Assembly (NCBI GenBank): GCA_029449245.1
Contig: JANATF010000019.1
Location: forward strand, 186,001-250,000
Reading direction: 5' to 3'
DNA length: 64,000 bases
DNA from: Mortierella alpina
Lineage: Eukaryota; Mortierellomycota; Mortierellomycetes; Mortierellales; Mortierellaceae
Of this stretch, positions 42,872 through 54,920 are shown one piece after another (position 1 is the first letter of the stretch; each line of letters opens with the position of its first letter). The notes under the pieces were generated by a model. The model saw nothing but the letters and a program-made list of their open reading frames with translations, made no database searches and was not told the DNA's origin. Made by a program: the position numbers and the translations under genes.

Positions 42872-45011
42872 ATGCGTCTGACAACCGCTTTGGTCACGAT
42901 CGCCTCGGCTTTGGTCCTGGCTTGCACCTCGCAAGTCGAGGCCGACCCTATGGTCGGAGGTTACCTCCTTCTGAACCCCACGAACGGTCCCGCCAAGCTC
43001 AAGGCCCTGGCCGACAATGCTGCTAAGATCCCCATCAACCGTCTTTTCCTGTCGTTTGCTCGTCCTGGCATGGTTTATGTCCCTGGCTCAAACACCCTCG
43101 AACACGTCGGTCTGAACTATGCCAACACCGCTGACTTTGGATTCGCGGACCTCAAAGCCAAGGTCGCGACTCTCCAGGCCAACGGAGTCGAGGTCTTCCT
43201 GTCGGTCGGAGGTTGGAACTATGGATGCTTCCCTGTAAGTTATACTCTACATGTGTAGTGTATGCATGGATGAGAATTGATCTGCTGTCTCAACAGGGGT
43301 TCTAATGTGGTCTATCATGCAAAACTTTCTCATTCTTTCTCGTGCACCAGTACCTTTACACCTACTACTCGGTCGGAGGATATGGTACAACGACCCCTAA
43401 CTACTACAAGATCATTGAAAACGGTGGAGGATCCCTTGCCGGATGCACTGAGGCCAACATGTGGTGCTACACCTGCGAGCCCAAGAGTGAGAACACTGTC
43501 CTGGCCGACTTTGACATCTTCCCCGAGCCCTCCAACTCGACGACTTGGCAGGCTGCCCAGAAGTACGTTACTGCCACGGCTGGCGGTGGTGCTCCCGTCT
43601 TCCACCCCGAGATCGTCCCAGGTCGTCAGTGGACTGACCCCGTCACCAAGATGACCAACCTCGTCCCCGGTAGCGACTACTTTGTCAAGCAGAACCGTGA
43701 TCCCTACCAGGATTTGGTTTACCTGGGCAAGGATCTCGGTCTCGCTGGTGTTGACATTGGTAAGCAAATGCGAGAGAGAAAGAGAGCTTGCAGAAGATTC
43801 ATATGCACATCATGCTTGTTACTTTTCTCTGTGTTGCTTTGCTGACATTTTGTCTTTGTGATTACTACCCCCATTTCTCAGATTACGAGGAGATGTGGCA
43901 CGCTGACTACTACAGGGCCGGTGCGTCCACTGGACCCTGGACCTCGTACCAGACCGTGTACAAGTACGCGACCATCATGCGCGATGTCCAGATCAACATC
44001 CAGGCCATCCAGCCCTCCATGAAGCTCGGAACGGCCGCTTCCGCCGCCGGTGGTCTCTCGACCAACTGGTGGGGTGGTAACCTCAAGAACATCTGGTACT
44101 TCACCTACAAGTGGTACCCTGATCTCTACAACTTTGTGGCCAAGGGCACCAACAGCGGTGGTGTCAACGTCATGACCTACGATCTCTCCAAGAACCAGCA
44201 GTACCACGAGTGCCCCGACGACAACACCTGCTCGCTCAGCCAGCAGGTTAACTACTACATGAAGTCCTACGCCGACAATGGCATGGCTGCCAATGTCGGT
44301 TATGAGATCGGTATCCCTGCCTACCCTGCCTCCGACCACGATCCCACCAACCAGCTGCCTCTCATCCAGTCCGAGCTCACCAGCATCCTGGCTGCCCAGG
44401 GCGCCAAGGGTGGTTTCTTCTGGGAACTGTACAAGCCCGCCGGCACGACTGCCAACGTCGATGTCACCACGGCCGCTCAGCAGATCTGCAAGGCTGCCCT
44501 CGGCGCTACCACCCCTCGCTGCTCCGGTGTCATCCCTCCTGCCGACGGCAGTGTGACCCCTACTTCCACCAGCGCTGTCACCGGCACGGTCTCGGCTAAC
44601 CCCACCTCGACGGCTCCTCCCACCAGCACCACCACCACACCCGGTGGATCTTGCACTCTCCCTGCCTGGTCCGATACCAAGGTCTACAACAGTGGTGACA
44701 AGGTCTCGTACCAGGGTCGTCAATACACTTGCCAGTGGTGGTCTCAGGGCAACGTCCCCACCGCAGGAGGTCCCTGGACTGATAACGGTGTCTGCCCTGG
44801 AGGTCCCACACCTACCCCTGGCGCTGGAAGCTGCGCTAACATCAGTCCTTACTCGAGCACCACCGCCTACACCGGTGGCTCCAAGGTCACCTATGGAGGT
44901 TTCATCTACACCGCTCAGTGGTGGACTCAGGGCGAGACCCCCGGCTCGGCCGCTGCCTGGGTCAAGGGCGCTGCCTGTTCCGCCACCCTCCGCCGCCGTC
45001 TTTACAACTAG
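42872..45011 (+). CDS. secreted GH18 chitinase with two CBM5/12 modules
   Basis: Hydrolyses chitin in the cell wall or outside the cell. Exons 42872-43234, 43351-43759 and 43882-45011 encode 633 residues. A signal peptide (1-24, hydrophobic ALVTIASALVLAC) is followed by a TIM-barrel. FLSVGGW marks beta-3 and the active-site motif reads L252-A-G-V-D-I-D-Y-E260, with the proton donor Glu260 and its helper Asp258 present. The motif's first Asp is Ala253. MTYDLS and GFFWELYK are further barrel strands. A Thr/Pro/Ser linker (about 480-515) leads to two carbohydrate-binding modules (about 516-557 with YTCQWWSQG; about 573-620 with YTAQWWTQG). Intron 2 splits the codon of Asp258. GC-rich synonymous choice suggests high expression. 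It converges on the Tag1-like gene. Confidence 0.93.
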
Positions 45012-45163
45012 AAGGCTCCCCGCAAGGCAAGGAGAAAGAAAAACAAAAAAAAAATTTCTCGAGCTGTGCTCGAGCTGGCCTATTTTCTTTTTTTTTCTTT
45101 CCCAACCTCTTCCGCATTCTCGGACGCGTATTTTTGTAGACCATTAGTAGTTCGAGCAATGTG

Positions 45164-45169
45164 AATAAA
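45164..45169 (+). terminator. poly(A) signal AATAAA of the chitinase gene
   Basis: Hexamer 153 nt after the stop codon, following a T-rich region. Confidence 0.5.
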
Positions 45170-45447
45170 AAGTACCAAAAAGCAAAGCCTCATCCCATCT
45201 CACAAACGCGACATGCTTCTTCAAAGGTTTCTTTAAGTCCTCTTCCGACCATACTTCAAATCTCTATAGTCGTCCAGTACCTTTATCCAGCATTGAGATC
45301 CAAGTTCGCCTAAAAATGCCGTGAAAAAAACAAGACAACCTGGACATGCAATTTTGGTCAGCATAACTATACAGGAACAGTACATTGCGCACAACCCGCA
45401 TTCATTCAATATTTTGGCCAGTACCTTTTCTCCGAAGAGTACTGTTC

Positions 45448-48400
45448 CTAGTGGGTATCGACAGTAGCATCTCTGCTTTCCATGGCAGCCTCCTCCGGAA
45501 AACTCAGCTGGACGGCCTTCTTTAGCCAGACCAAATAGGCCTCGCCATCTTGTGGGTCTGGCTCGGGACCCAGCTCATCATCCTCATTGCCCATCGTAGC
45601 AATATCAGTGCCGCCATGTTCGTCGTCTCGCTTGACGTTGCGTGGGCTCAAACCCAAGCCTACCAGACTGAATTCGATCTTCAAAAACACCCCCACTTGA
45701 TTCTGCGCATATCGAATCGTGGCCTCGTAACCTGACCCAAGCGTTCCGTCCACCGTGGCTCGAATCTCCGCCGACAAATCCACCATGACAGTCGCGCCTG
45801 TCAGCACGCCCAAATTCTGAGGCAAGAACGATGTCAACATAAAAGTCCAAAACTTGTACGAGCTCGGGATCCGGATCGCCAACAGCGGTGAGGTGTCGAT
45901 ACCGTTCGGTTTGATCGAGAATGTTTGGACGATCTCAATGGTACCAAAGGGAAACCCCCTCCAGGATGCATTGGCGCTTAGTTGGTGCATCCAAAGTGTC
46001 GTGGGGAGTGGATTCAAGATTTGGACTTGAAGCATGATTTCATGGTTGGTCATGAATTGACCCACTGTGGTGTTGCCGGACCCGCCTACGATCAACTTCG
46101 GTGCAGGGTTCATTCCTGGAACCGTCGTCGACATCTTCAAAGACTCCATGAGAGGTCCGAGAGAAGCAATCGGGCTCGAGTTGATATCGCCGTAGATGGA
46201 CGCCTCAAAATTGGTCCCGAGTATGTATTCTGTGAAGAAGGCGTTCCTGAAAGCAGCATTCTTGGGTTGAAAGTGCACGAATGCCTGCAATGGATTTGAA
46301 CCAGGAGCGAGTTTCAATTCAGGGATCATCACCTCGCCAATGTACTCTGTCATGCCATGGAGCGAAGCCGATATGTGAAGCGTTGCTGGTCCAGCTTGGA
46401 CGGTAAAGACGGATGGATTCATCAGGTTAACGGTTGCGTTAAGGACAACATAGTCGACTGTAGCACTGGCCACAGTGACGCCGTTCAACTGAGGAACCAT
46501 CTTTCCAAAGTTGATCCCCTGCAGTGGCAGGCTCGTGTTGAATGGGACCGTAATATTGACCTGGCCAAGAGACGTGATGGCGCTGCTTTTTGCTCTTCCC
46601 AGTACATCAAAGATGGCCGAGTCGTGCTGAGTGACAGCGATCAGAAAGTTTGTAAACGCGTCATGAGCGTCAGGGCGGATGGTCAGGGGCGAAGGCGGGA
46701 GCGTAAACGAGATGTTGTTGTGCACCATGTCAGAGTTGGTCTTGTTCCACACAGCGGTGCCAATGTCAGCGATGGGAGTACCCTGGTAGCCGAGCGTTAG
46801 AACTGGGTCCCAGATATCTGTGATGTTGAGTGACAGGTTGAATGGTAGCTGGAATGCAGCAGCGATGCCTGAAGATGCTGCTGTTGGTGCCCACGGCTGC
46901 TCTGGTGACATTTGGAGACTGAGGTCCTTGATGTTTACTTCCTTGATCACGTTCATGGGTGTTGGCGGCAAGAGGGGGATGGACATCTTTGTCGAGACTA
47001 TTGCTGCTGTCATCCACGATACCGCATTCCTGCCGTCTGGAAGTACGGAAACGCCCTGTCCGTATGCGGTCGTTGGTTTGTTGGCCAAATAGTTTGTAAT
47101 CATGTGTGAAAGTTCCTGCAGCGCCAGGGGATCCGTTTGCTTTTTGATCATGCCCTCCAGCGATAGAATCGTTGGTTGACCTCCGACAAGAACGACGTTT
47201 TTGGCGGTGATTCGACCAAGGTAGGCAGTCTTGAGGTTCATGTCGATCTCCATGGTGCCAAGTGACATTCCAACGGGCGACGGGTTAGGGATGGAGACCT
47301 TGATCGATACAAGAGCTCCAGCTCCGTTGGGGGCATCCGCAGGGATGTCAAAGGCGAGGATCTTGAGGTTGGCAAAGTTGCTGAGACCTGTAGTATTTTG
47401 TGCCGGATAAGACGATATGAATAGCGTGAGATTAAAGGCGAGGATCCAGTGGGCGTGCATCGATAAAGAGGGTCCGTGCAGGGCGCTACAAAGCTTACCG
47501 TTCAGATCCAAATATTTGTCGAGACTGAGGCCTTCGATGTGCCTGCCCAGGACGACAACGTTGATCTTGGCCGTTATCCTCCATACAAAGCTGTCCGAGG
47601 CCATCTAAAAGCGGAAACATCGCATAAGCAGCAGAGTCGCATAAGCACCATGGCACTGAGGAAGAATAGATCCAAAAATGAGAGCAAAGAAATAAACAAA
47701 TGCGTGGGTGCGGCGCATCGTGCAGTGATGCAGCAAAGAAAAGGCAATATCTACAAAATCAAGCCCGGACGAAAGGGACGTACTTACCATGACTTTGGCA
47801 AACTCGCCAAAAAGTAACGGGTCAGCGATCTCAAAGGTTGTTGCCTGTACGAACTGTGCCTTCTCGAACGCCTTCTTCTCGATGGTACCCAAAACCATTT
47901 GTCCAACCCTCGGCTGGCCTTGTCCCCCATTGCCTTCTTCTTGGACCCAGAACACTTGCACTGGCTCCAAAAACTGAACCGTGGCCGCAAACATGGTGGG
48001 GATGCCCAGAATTCCAGCGTTGACCGAGACGTGAACGGAGCTCTCCTGTGGGTTCGTCATATTCATTTGAACAATCTGCATTGTGCTCGCGTTCATGACC
48101 GCCTGAGCAATCTTAGGGATGATCACAAACAACAGCAGAGGCACAAAAATGGCTAAACAGATGATTGTCGCGAGAGCGCATAACCACCAGAACCGTTTGC
48201 GGCTGTAAAACGGCTTTTGGTAGGGGCGGGTGGACGTCTCGTAGTCGTAAGCTTGGAGTGAGTCGAGGTCGTGATAGTCAGGCTCTTCAGAGGCGGTGCT
48301 GTGAAGCTTCTCGGACAGTGGAGCTTTTTTAAAATCGCCAGTGGTGGGTTGTGGTGAAGCATGAAGTTCGTTGTTGCTGCATGTCTGTGAGGACGTTTTG

Positions 48401-48564
48401 GAGAAAGGTGAAGGTGTATGAGAACGGGTGGAGGATCCGGAAAGGAAAGAGTAAAACGAGGCTGGGCTTCCAGTGCGGGAAGGAGCTATAGGTTCCTGGT
48501 CGTGGTATTCAGTGTCCTCTTCCGGGTACGGGAGTGCTGATGAATGTTGTGTTGTTGCAGCCAT
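45448..48564 (-). CDS. single-pass membrane protein of the DUF3712/Tag1-like family
   Basis: Exons on the minus strand 48564-47788, 47604-47499 and 47387-45448 encode 940 residues. A cytosolic Ser/Pro-rich head (1-115) is followed by a basic stretch and one hydrophobic helix (about 128-150, LCALATIICLAIFVPLLLFVII). The remaining roughly 790 residues form a lumenal beta-rich region with repeated NxT/NxS glycosylation sites and repeated units that look alike (NVVLVGGQPTILSLEG; GVTVASATVDYVVLNA; VGVFLKIEFSLVGLGL). This layout is that of fungal DUF3712 proteins such as yeast vacuolar Tag1, linked to termination of autophagy. Family assignment is from memory of the architecture. Intron 2 could be read through in frame, but splicing restores a continuous LNGLSNFANLKI strand. 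Confidence 0.72.
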
Positions 48565-50151
48565 GGCTAACGGCGGTCAGGGCCGAGGGGCGCACAGACC
48601 GGGGATGAAGGAGATCGAAACAACAACAAGGCTGGGAAAGGAGAGCGAGCAGGAGAGAGAGCGTGAGAGAGTGAGAGTGAGTGAGAGAGTGAGTGGGTGA
48701 GAGAGTGAGAGAGTGAGTGAGAGAGAGAAGAGTGCTTGATCATGAACTCATCGATGAGGCTGTCGGGAAAGCAAGGGCATATCAAGAGGAGAGCGACGAC
48801 GGAAGAGAGGGCGCGCAAGCGAGGAGGAGAGGAAAGGGAAATGAAGCGAAAGAACGACGAAAAAGAACGAACGGAGAGCTAAAATATATGTACAGCAGGG
48901 GCACTGGAACAGGACACAGGGCCTGCACAGGACAGAGGAAACTGGACGAGACCCCAGGGTGCTGTGGGTCGTCTCCACACGGGCACAGGGTGCGCATGAG
49001 CACACTCGGGCACGGGCGCAGGCAGGAACATCATACGATGTTTCCATCGCTGTCAGGATGCCGTCTTGGTAGCACCAGCGGGCATGGGAGAGTCGTGCTC
49101 ATGCCCTGTGCTATTCCCACTGCAGCAATGTTCCATCGCATGCAGTACATTCCCGCAACTACTTTCACGAGCCACAAGAGCACGGTGTGTCAATATTGCT
49201 TCTCTTCCCTGTGATGCAAGGTTTATTATTATTATTATTGTTTCCAACACGCGCTCCTTGATTGACGTCTATTCATAAAAGTGGGCCACTCCACGCGAAT
49301 GACAGAGTGCGAGCCACGCGTAAGCCATGGCGTCGGGTGCTCTGCAAACCTTCTTGGATTCTCGGTCACCCTTGTAATATCGCTCGTTGGTTCGATCATT
49401 CCCCATAATGCAATCTCCTTCCACAACGTCCCTCTCCTTCCCCTTGATCTCGTAATGTTTGTTTGTTGGTCGGGCTCGCCATGAAGCCTAGACCACCGCA
49501 TCCCTCTCGCTGGTGAGGTAGATCGACAGGTTGCTGCAATAACGACGGCTAGAGTAGTCCTCGGAGCTTCAAGTGCGCCACAGCTGCTGTGTGCACAGCT
49601 TTTGCCCACAGAGTGTGAGATGCAGTGCGTGATCCACACCTTATCAAAGGAATCAAAGTAAAAGACTGCCTGTGTTTCCTATTCATGGGCATCACGCACG
49701 AAGGGTTGAGGGCCACTGCGCGTCCTTGCTGTCCTGACGGGAGACAGGTGGGAACAAGGGAGCAAGGCACCGCGCGTCTTTTGCATGGGCTTGGATAGGA
49801 GATGGAATGTCGATGATTTGGTTTTTTTTAGCTTTTTTTTGGAAGTCCCCCCCCCCTCCCCACTGCTCTTTTGTCTCTCTTTGCAGACCCCTCGCCAACA
49901 CCCACGCGGGCTGACTCGTGTCCCTTGTTGTCACCCCTTCACGCCCCAAGCCCATCATCCCTTCGTTGCATCCGTCTCCAACCAGCCTTGCTCCATCGCC
50001 TCCATCCAGCCGGCACCTGCTCAGAGCAACCACAGAACAGCCACAGAGCTGTCACCGCAGAGCAACCACAGCACGGGAAGCAAGAAGCCGCATCGACAGT
50101 GACCGACACTCGAAGCGACCGCCCACGGGAAGGCAGCACACCGCGACATTC
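48565..50151. promoter_or_regulatory. divergent interval between the Tag1-like and LRR genes
   Basis: No coding signal. GA repeats at 48650-48725 (minus-strand CT tract) probably belong to the Tag1-like 5' leader. A possible 5'-UTR acceptor (TCTCTTTGCAG near 49886) precedes the LRR gene start. Confidence 0.4.
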
Positions 50152-53100
50152 ATGATTGGCATACACCACAACAAACAGACCGCTGCAGAGACCACAACAA
50201 CATCCTCCAAGGCAACAGCAGTCGCTGCAACGGACATTTCTCAAACAGAGTCAGCCATGTCGCCATCGCCCCATCTGGACGACCCTCTGCACGACCAAGC
50301 AAACACAGGGGGAGCCGAGGAACCAGCACTGGCGACTGCACCTTTGCCGGCCAAAAATAGGCTCGTGTCGTCCGCCTTCTCTGCACAGAAAGCTGACCAG
50401 ATGGATAAGGAGCCGTCCGGGGACAAGGATGCAGACAATGACGAGGACCCGGAGAATACTTTACAAGAAAGTTCTGCGGAACCACTCTCAGCAGGGAACT
50501 TGCAGGAGGATTCCTTAACTCAGGAACCAAACGCAGTCGACATTGTCCATGCTTCAGAGGTCAGCCCGAAGAAAGAGGCCCATCAAGCTGACAGTGAACT
50601 CGAACCGCCCGCCAAGGACGACGTGCAGCAGCAAGAGCAAGGGCAAGAGCAAGAGCAAGAGCAAGAGCAACAACAGCAGCATCGGCAGCCATCGTCCTTT
50701 TCCTTCTCATCCACCCACCCAGCGCAGAATGCCTCAGGTAAGATGTGCTCTCAGATGAGCATTACCCAGTGTGACACCGGGCGTTATTCAGGGATAGACG
50801 CGCGCTCATCGGACTGAACCACTCTTCACCCATTCTTTTGCGTCTGGACATCGCTGTAGTGGTAGTCAAGCCCAAGCTGAAGCGGCCTCCACTGCGGCCA
50901 GTAGACCTCGGGAACACGCCTAAACGGTCCATCTTGAAGAAGGAGAGCGCTTATCCGTTCATTGAGCAGCCGCCCAGGAACCCCATCTTCAAATCACAGT
51001 GGCTCCAGAGCACCGTCAGCAAACTTGCTGTCATGAGTGGACCTGCCACGCCAACCGCATACACAGCCAACTCCCCATCCATGTTCCGAAAGCTGGTCAC
51101 CCAGGCAACTGCAGCAACCGCGGCAACACCCTCAGCAATACCCACTGCATCCGCGAACGACCGGCCACAGCGACCCCCAGGGCCTCCTATCTTCGCCAAC
51201 AATGAGCGGCCGCTTTCATTCTTGGAATCCAACGGCAGCGCAGCATCGTTGCTATCAGACAAATCGATGAAACGTGTTCGATTCTCCGTGGGACAATTGA
51301 CTACCGAGCATGTGTTCCACCATGACGATGCCTACGAATCTGCAGAGGAGAGCGATCAGCGGTCGCGGGAAGTGGAGATCACGACGACGATGCCAGAGCC
51401 AAAGAAGGTGATGACGACTTCGGAAGGCGTCATTGTTGACGACAACATATACACCGCCAAGGAGATCATGCACTACTACCTGGTTGCCTGCAACAACCGC
51501 GAGGAATTTCCAGTCGATCGTCTGGTCGCAGATATGAGAACTGCTTCTAGCCGGCCTGCCAATCCCTTATTGACCACCATTGATCTCTCGGGAGAGCTCT
51601 TGCCGCGAAAAACTCTGGACCCCATCGCAGACGTCCTCACACTGGAGTTCGGCCTGAAGCACCTCATTTTGGATAATTGTGGTCTCGAGGACGATGTATG
51701 TTGCTCCCTGTACTTGTTTCACGATAACTCTGTGTCTCCATTACGGCTAACATATTGACTTGATTGGGCCTCTGCCTGAAATATCTTGTAGACGTTGAAA
51801 ATGCTACTCTATAGCTTACTTCTCACGGATACTCTCACAGTGCTCAGTGTGCAGGACAACAAAAAGATCAAGTCGACCGGGTTCAAGTATATTTCTGTGT
51901 TTGTCAAAAAGGTATGGTAAACATGTCTTTCTAACAATGGTGCGCGTCAGCAAACACGTTTAGATCATTTGTTTAATATTTTCTCCTCTCCTGAAAAAAA
52001 GACGAAATCTCTCAAGAGCCTCAATGTCTCTGGCGTTCCAATGGACAAAAAGTCGGTAGAATTCCTGGCTCATGCGCTCAGAGTGGGACGGCTGGGCTTT
52101 GGATCGAGGCTGGAGGAACTGCGCATGGACCAGTGTGGACTTCGCGGAAATTTACTGGAGATTATGGGTAAGGGATGCTTCTGCCAAGTACGGGTTCAAC
52201 ACATCTACTGAGGTATTTCGTTCAATTGATTGCCTGACCACATATTCTACTACTCATTGCAGCGCCGGCCATACGGGAGTCCAACCTCAGACAGGTGTCT
52301 ATGCGCTCCAACAGGATTGGAGCCTCCGGAGGAGTGTGGATCGGAGTGTTGATGCGCGACTATGATGACCAGCCCAACAAAGCTATACCCAATAACAATG
52401 AGGAGCAAGGATTCAAACGCGTATTCCCAGGCGTCGCCAACCCAGAGCTGTTGAAACGCACTCGAGGCGTAGAGATTTTGGATGTATCGGATAATGACCT
52501 TCGGGTACGTGGGCATGGTCCTCTCGGATGCAGCGCTCTTCGAACTGACGCAGAGAGATGGATTGCTAACGCCAAGTTTCCTCATGGTCGATTTTTAGCA
52601 AGGTGCCGATTTTGTGGCTCAAACTCTTCGTCGAAACATGTCGCTTAAATGCCTTGTCCTGGCTAACAACAACCTGGATCCAGCGCGACTGGCAGTCTTG
52701 GCAGATGCGCTTGTATGCTTTTCGCCCTTGTGTTTTCCGATGCATGCTGATCAGGTTTTCTCCCTACCAACCTTACAGCTACTGAACATGTTGGCCTCTC
52801 TGTCCTTGTCCAAAATTCTTCCCGAAATTAGAAACTGAACATTGGTTTACAGGCACTCGATCTCAGCAACAACCGCGTGGGAGGACCAGTTGTTACAGGA
52901 ATAAACGCCCTTACGCAAAAGCTGAGCTACAACAAGACTCTGACCAGACTCTCGCTCTCCAACACAGGACTACAATCGGAAGGGGCCATTGCTCTTGCGG
53001 AATTCCTGCCCGAGACTCGGACTCTGACTCAGCTGGACCTGACAGGAAACGAGCTCGTGGATATCGCGGGCGTGATGGCTCTGTCCGTGAGTATTCGGAT

Positions 53101-53687
53101 GAACAAGAGCCTTACTTGCCTCGATATGAACGTGCCCCCCAACGATGCCGAATTCGCCCGTCTCTCGCGTGACATTTTGAGAGCGTGCATCCGCAATATG
53201 GAGGACAAGACTGGATCAAATGCAGGAATGCCCTCTGCGGATGACATGCCGACCAACACCATCTTTCATCAGCCCTCACCCACATTTATACCCGAGCCCT
53301 CCGCACCCTCAGTCGAGGATCATAGATGGTTGCTTTTGGAAGGTGTCGCAGGAGAGCTTTACAGGACACGAGAGACACTCAGTGCAATGGAGAAGGCCTT
53401 GAATTTTGAAAAGGCCATGCGCCGCGATTGGATGGAACACTTGTACAGACGGGGAGCAGCGGAGGCCCAGGTAGCCGTGTCTGTCGCTAGCACAGAAGAG
53501 AACGGTGAGGATGGCCAGCCTCAAACCCCTCCTCCCGCTGTCGTCCGATCTCCACAGGAGCAAAAGATGCTTGATATCGTCAACGGAATTTTGTATCGCG
53601 GCCCTCCGCAGGTCGAGGTGAGAATTTAGTGAGGACCGATCTCTTTTACTTTTGGGTTGCATTCTGCTGTACTCTTGACATTGATTC

Positions 53688-53759
<72 letters not shown>

Positions 53760-54805
53760 CTCTCTCTCCTCTTCTCTCCTGATATAGATATACTATCACC
53801 AGTGCAAGCGACACCAGGCCAATATTGTTCACCTCATTTCAAGGGTTGACAACGAGAGAGCGCTTCTTGAACTCGAAAACATGAGCAACCTAGTCAATGT
53901 GTTCCTCCAGGCTTATCGGGCACTCTTTGCACTGCCCGAGATGCCCACAGGTCTTGTCGTAGGAAAGCGGGTCAATTCGCTCCCGCCCTTGATGCCTGTT
54001 GGTCAGCAGCCGCAACAGCAACAGCAGTCACCCTCAGTATTAGAAACGGAGTTGCAGCAAGGATCCCAAGCAGATCTCCAGGACTCGCCCGCGCTCGAAG
54101 AGGAGCTGGGGTCAGGATCACCAGATTTGAGGCAGAGTCAGGATCAGATTGTTCCTGAAGTGCTAACAGAGGAGCCAGGAAGTGACCTGGAATCGTCATT
54201 TTTGTTGGAGGACGAAGACGATATGGACGATGAACTCTATACCAACGACGAATTGATTGATGTTCGAAGAAGCTCACTTCTTGGAGAGAATCATCGATCG
54301 TCGACCTCATTGGACGAGCCAGATGCAGGAGAGCGCGAGAAGTCCTATCGCGGACGTGGATTGAAGCCCGCACCTGTCACGACAACGCCTTCTTTGTCGA
54401 CTATGGCTGCCTCGGACAGTGAGCGGTCTCCGTCGCTGCTCGCAAGTCCTCTGGAGATGCTCCGTAAGGCAGCCGAGGAAGAGGAGGGAGAAAGTAAGTG
54501 AACCTCTATCAGGAAGCGTGGGAAATATCTTGCGAGTGGTTGTCATTTAGCCTATTGGACTAGACTGCTAATGTATGGTGTGTATCTGCGTTATATAGTC
54601 CTCCGGCGTGGAAAGGATCTTCTAGAGAACGAGCTTGGGAACGAGGTCGCTGAAGAGTCTATGACAGGAGAGCAGCTAAAGATCCAGGTAAAAAACTCTT
54701 GATCCTTTGAAGTGAAGCTCAACCTCGCTCGACTTTTTTCCGCTGACGCTGACCGTCCTTTTGATCCTTTCGTAATAGATTCTTGCTGGCGATGGCAAGA
54801 CATAG
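50152..54805 (+). CDS. leucine-rich-repeat protein, PPP1R37-like (PP1 regulatory subunit)
   Basis: Ten exons (50152-50737, 50860-51695, 51792-51911, 52002-52167, 52263-52504, 52599-52712, 52832-53617, 53788-54493, 54599-54687, 54779-54805) encode 1223 residues. A disordered N-terminus contains a QEQEQE hexamer repeat. An RVxF-type PP1-docking motif K333-RVRF337 is followed by TEHVFHHDDAYESAEE. Ribonuclease-inhibitor-type LRRs fill about 400-850 (SLKSLNVSG, VEILDVSDNDL, LKCLVLANNNL, LQALDLSNNRV, EGAIALAEFLPE, LTQLDLTGNEL, MALSVSIRMNKSL). The RVxF-then-LRR order and these repeats match human PPP1R37 as I remember it. It would target or inhibit PP1; the substrate is unknown. The C-terminal third is acidic and novel. 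The last exon has only nine codons. Intron 7 contains a 78-nt TC tract. Confidence 0.83.
50629..50680 (+). repeat. in-frame CAAGAG-type hexamer repeat
   Basis: Hexamers of the form CAAGAG encode alternating Gln-Glu in exon 1 of the LRR protein. Length polymorphism is likely. Confidence 0.6.
53691..53768 (+). repeat. (TC)n microsatellite inside an intron
   Basis: About 33 uninterrupted TC units followed by one G interruption and four more, all within the 170-nt intron 7 of the LRR gene. It ends about 20 nt before the acceptor and so forms an extreme polypyrimidine tract. Confidence 0.9.
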
Positions 54806-54864
54806 AAAACAAAAAAAAATGTCATAAAGAATTTGTCCTGCCTCTTGAAAGAGGGTGGGAGGGG

Positions 54865-54870
54865 TTTATT
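54865..54870 (-). terminator. poly(A) signal AATAAA of the isocitrate dehydrogenase gene
   Basis: Plus-strand TTTATT reads AATAAA on the minus strand 51 nt past the stop. The convergent LRR gene stops at 54805, so 3' ends nearly touch. Confidence 0.5.
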
Positions 54871-54920
54871 TCTCACAGATCAACCATGAGGGGTTTTTTT
54901 ATTTCAAATTTGTTCTTTCT

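Noticed and set aside
43878-44723. 281-codon open frame antisense to the chitinase
   Set aside because: It arises from strong GC-rich third-position bias of the sense gene; it has no start context, domain or independent signal.
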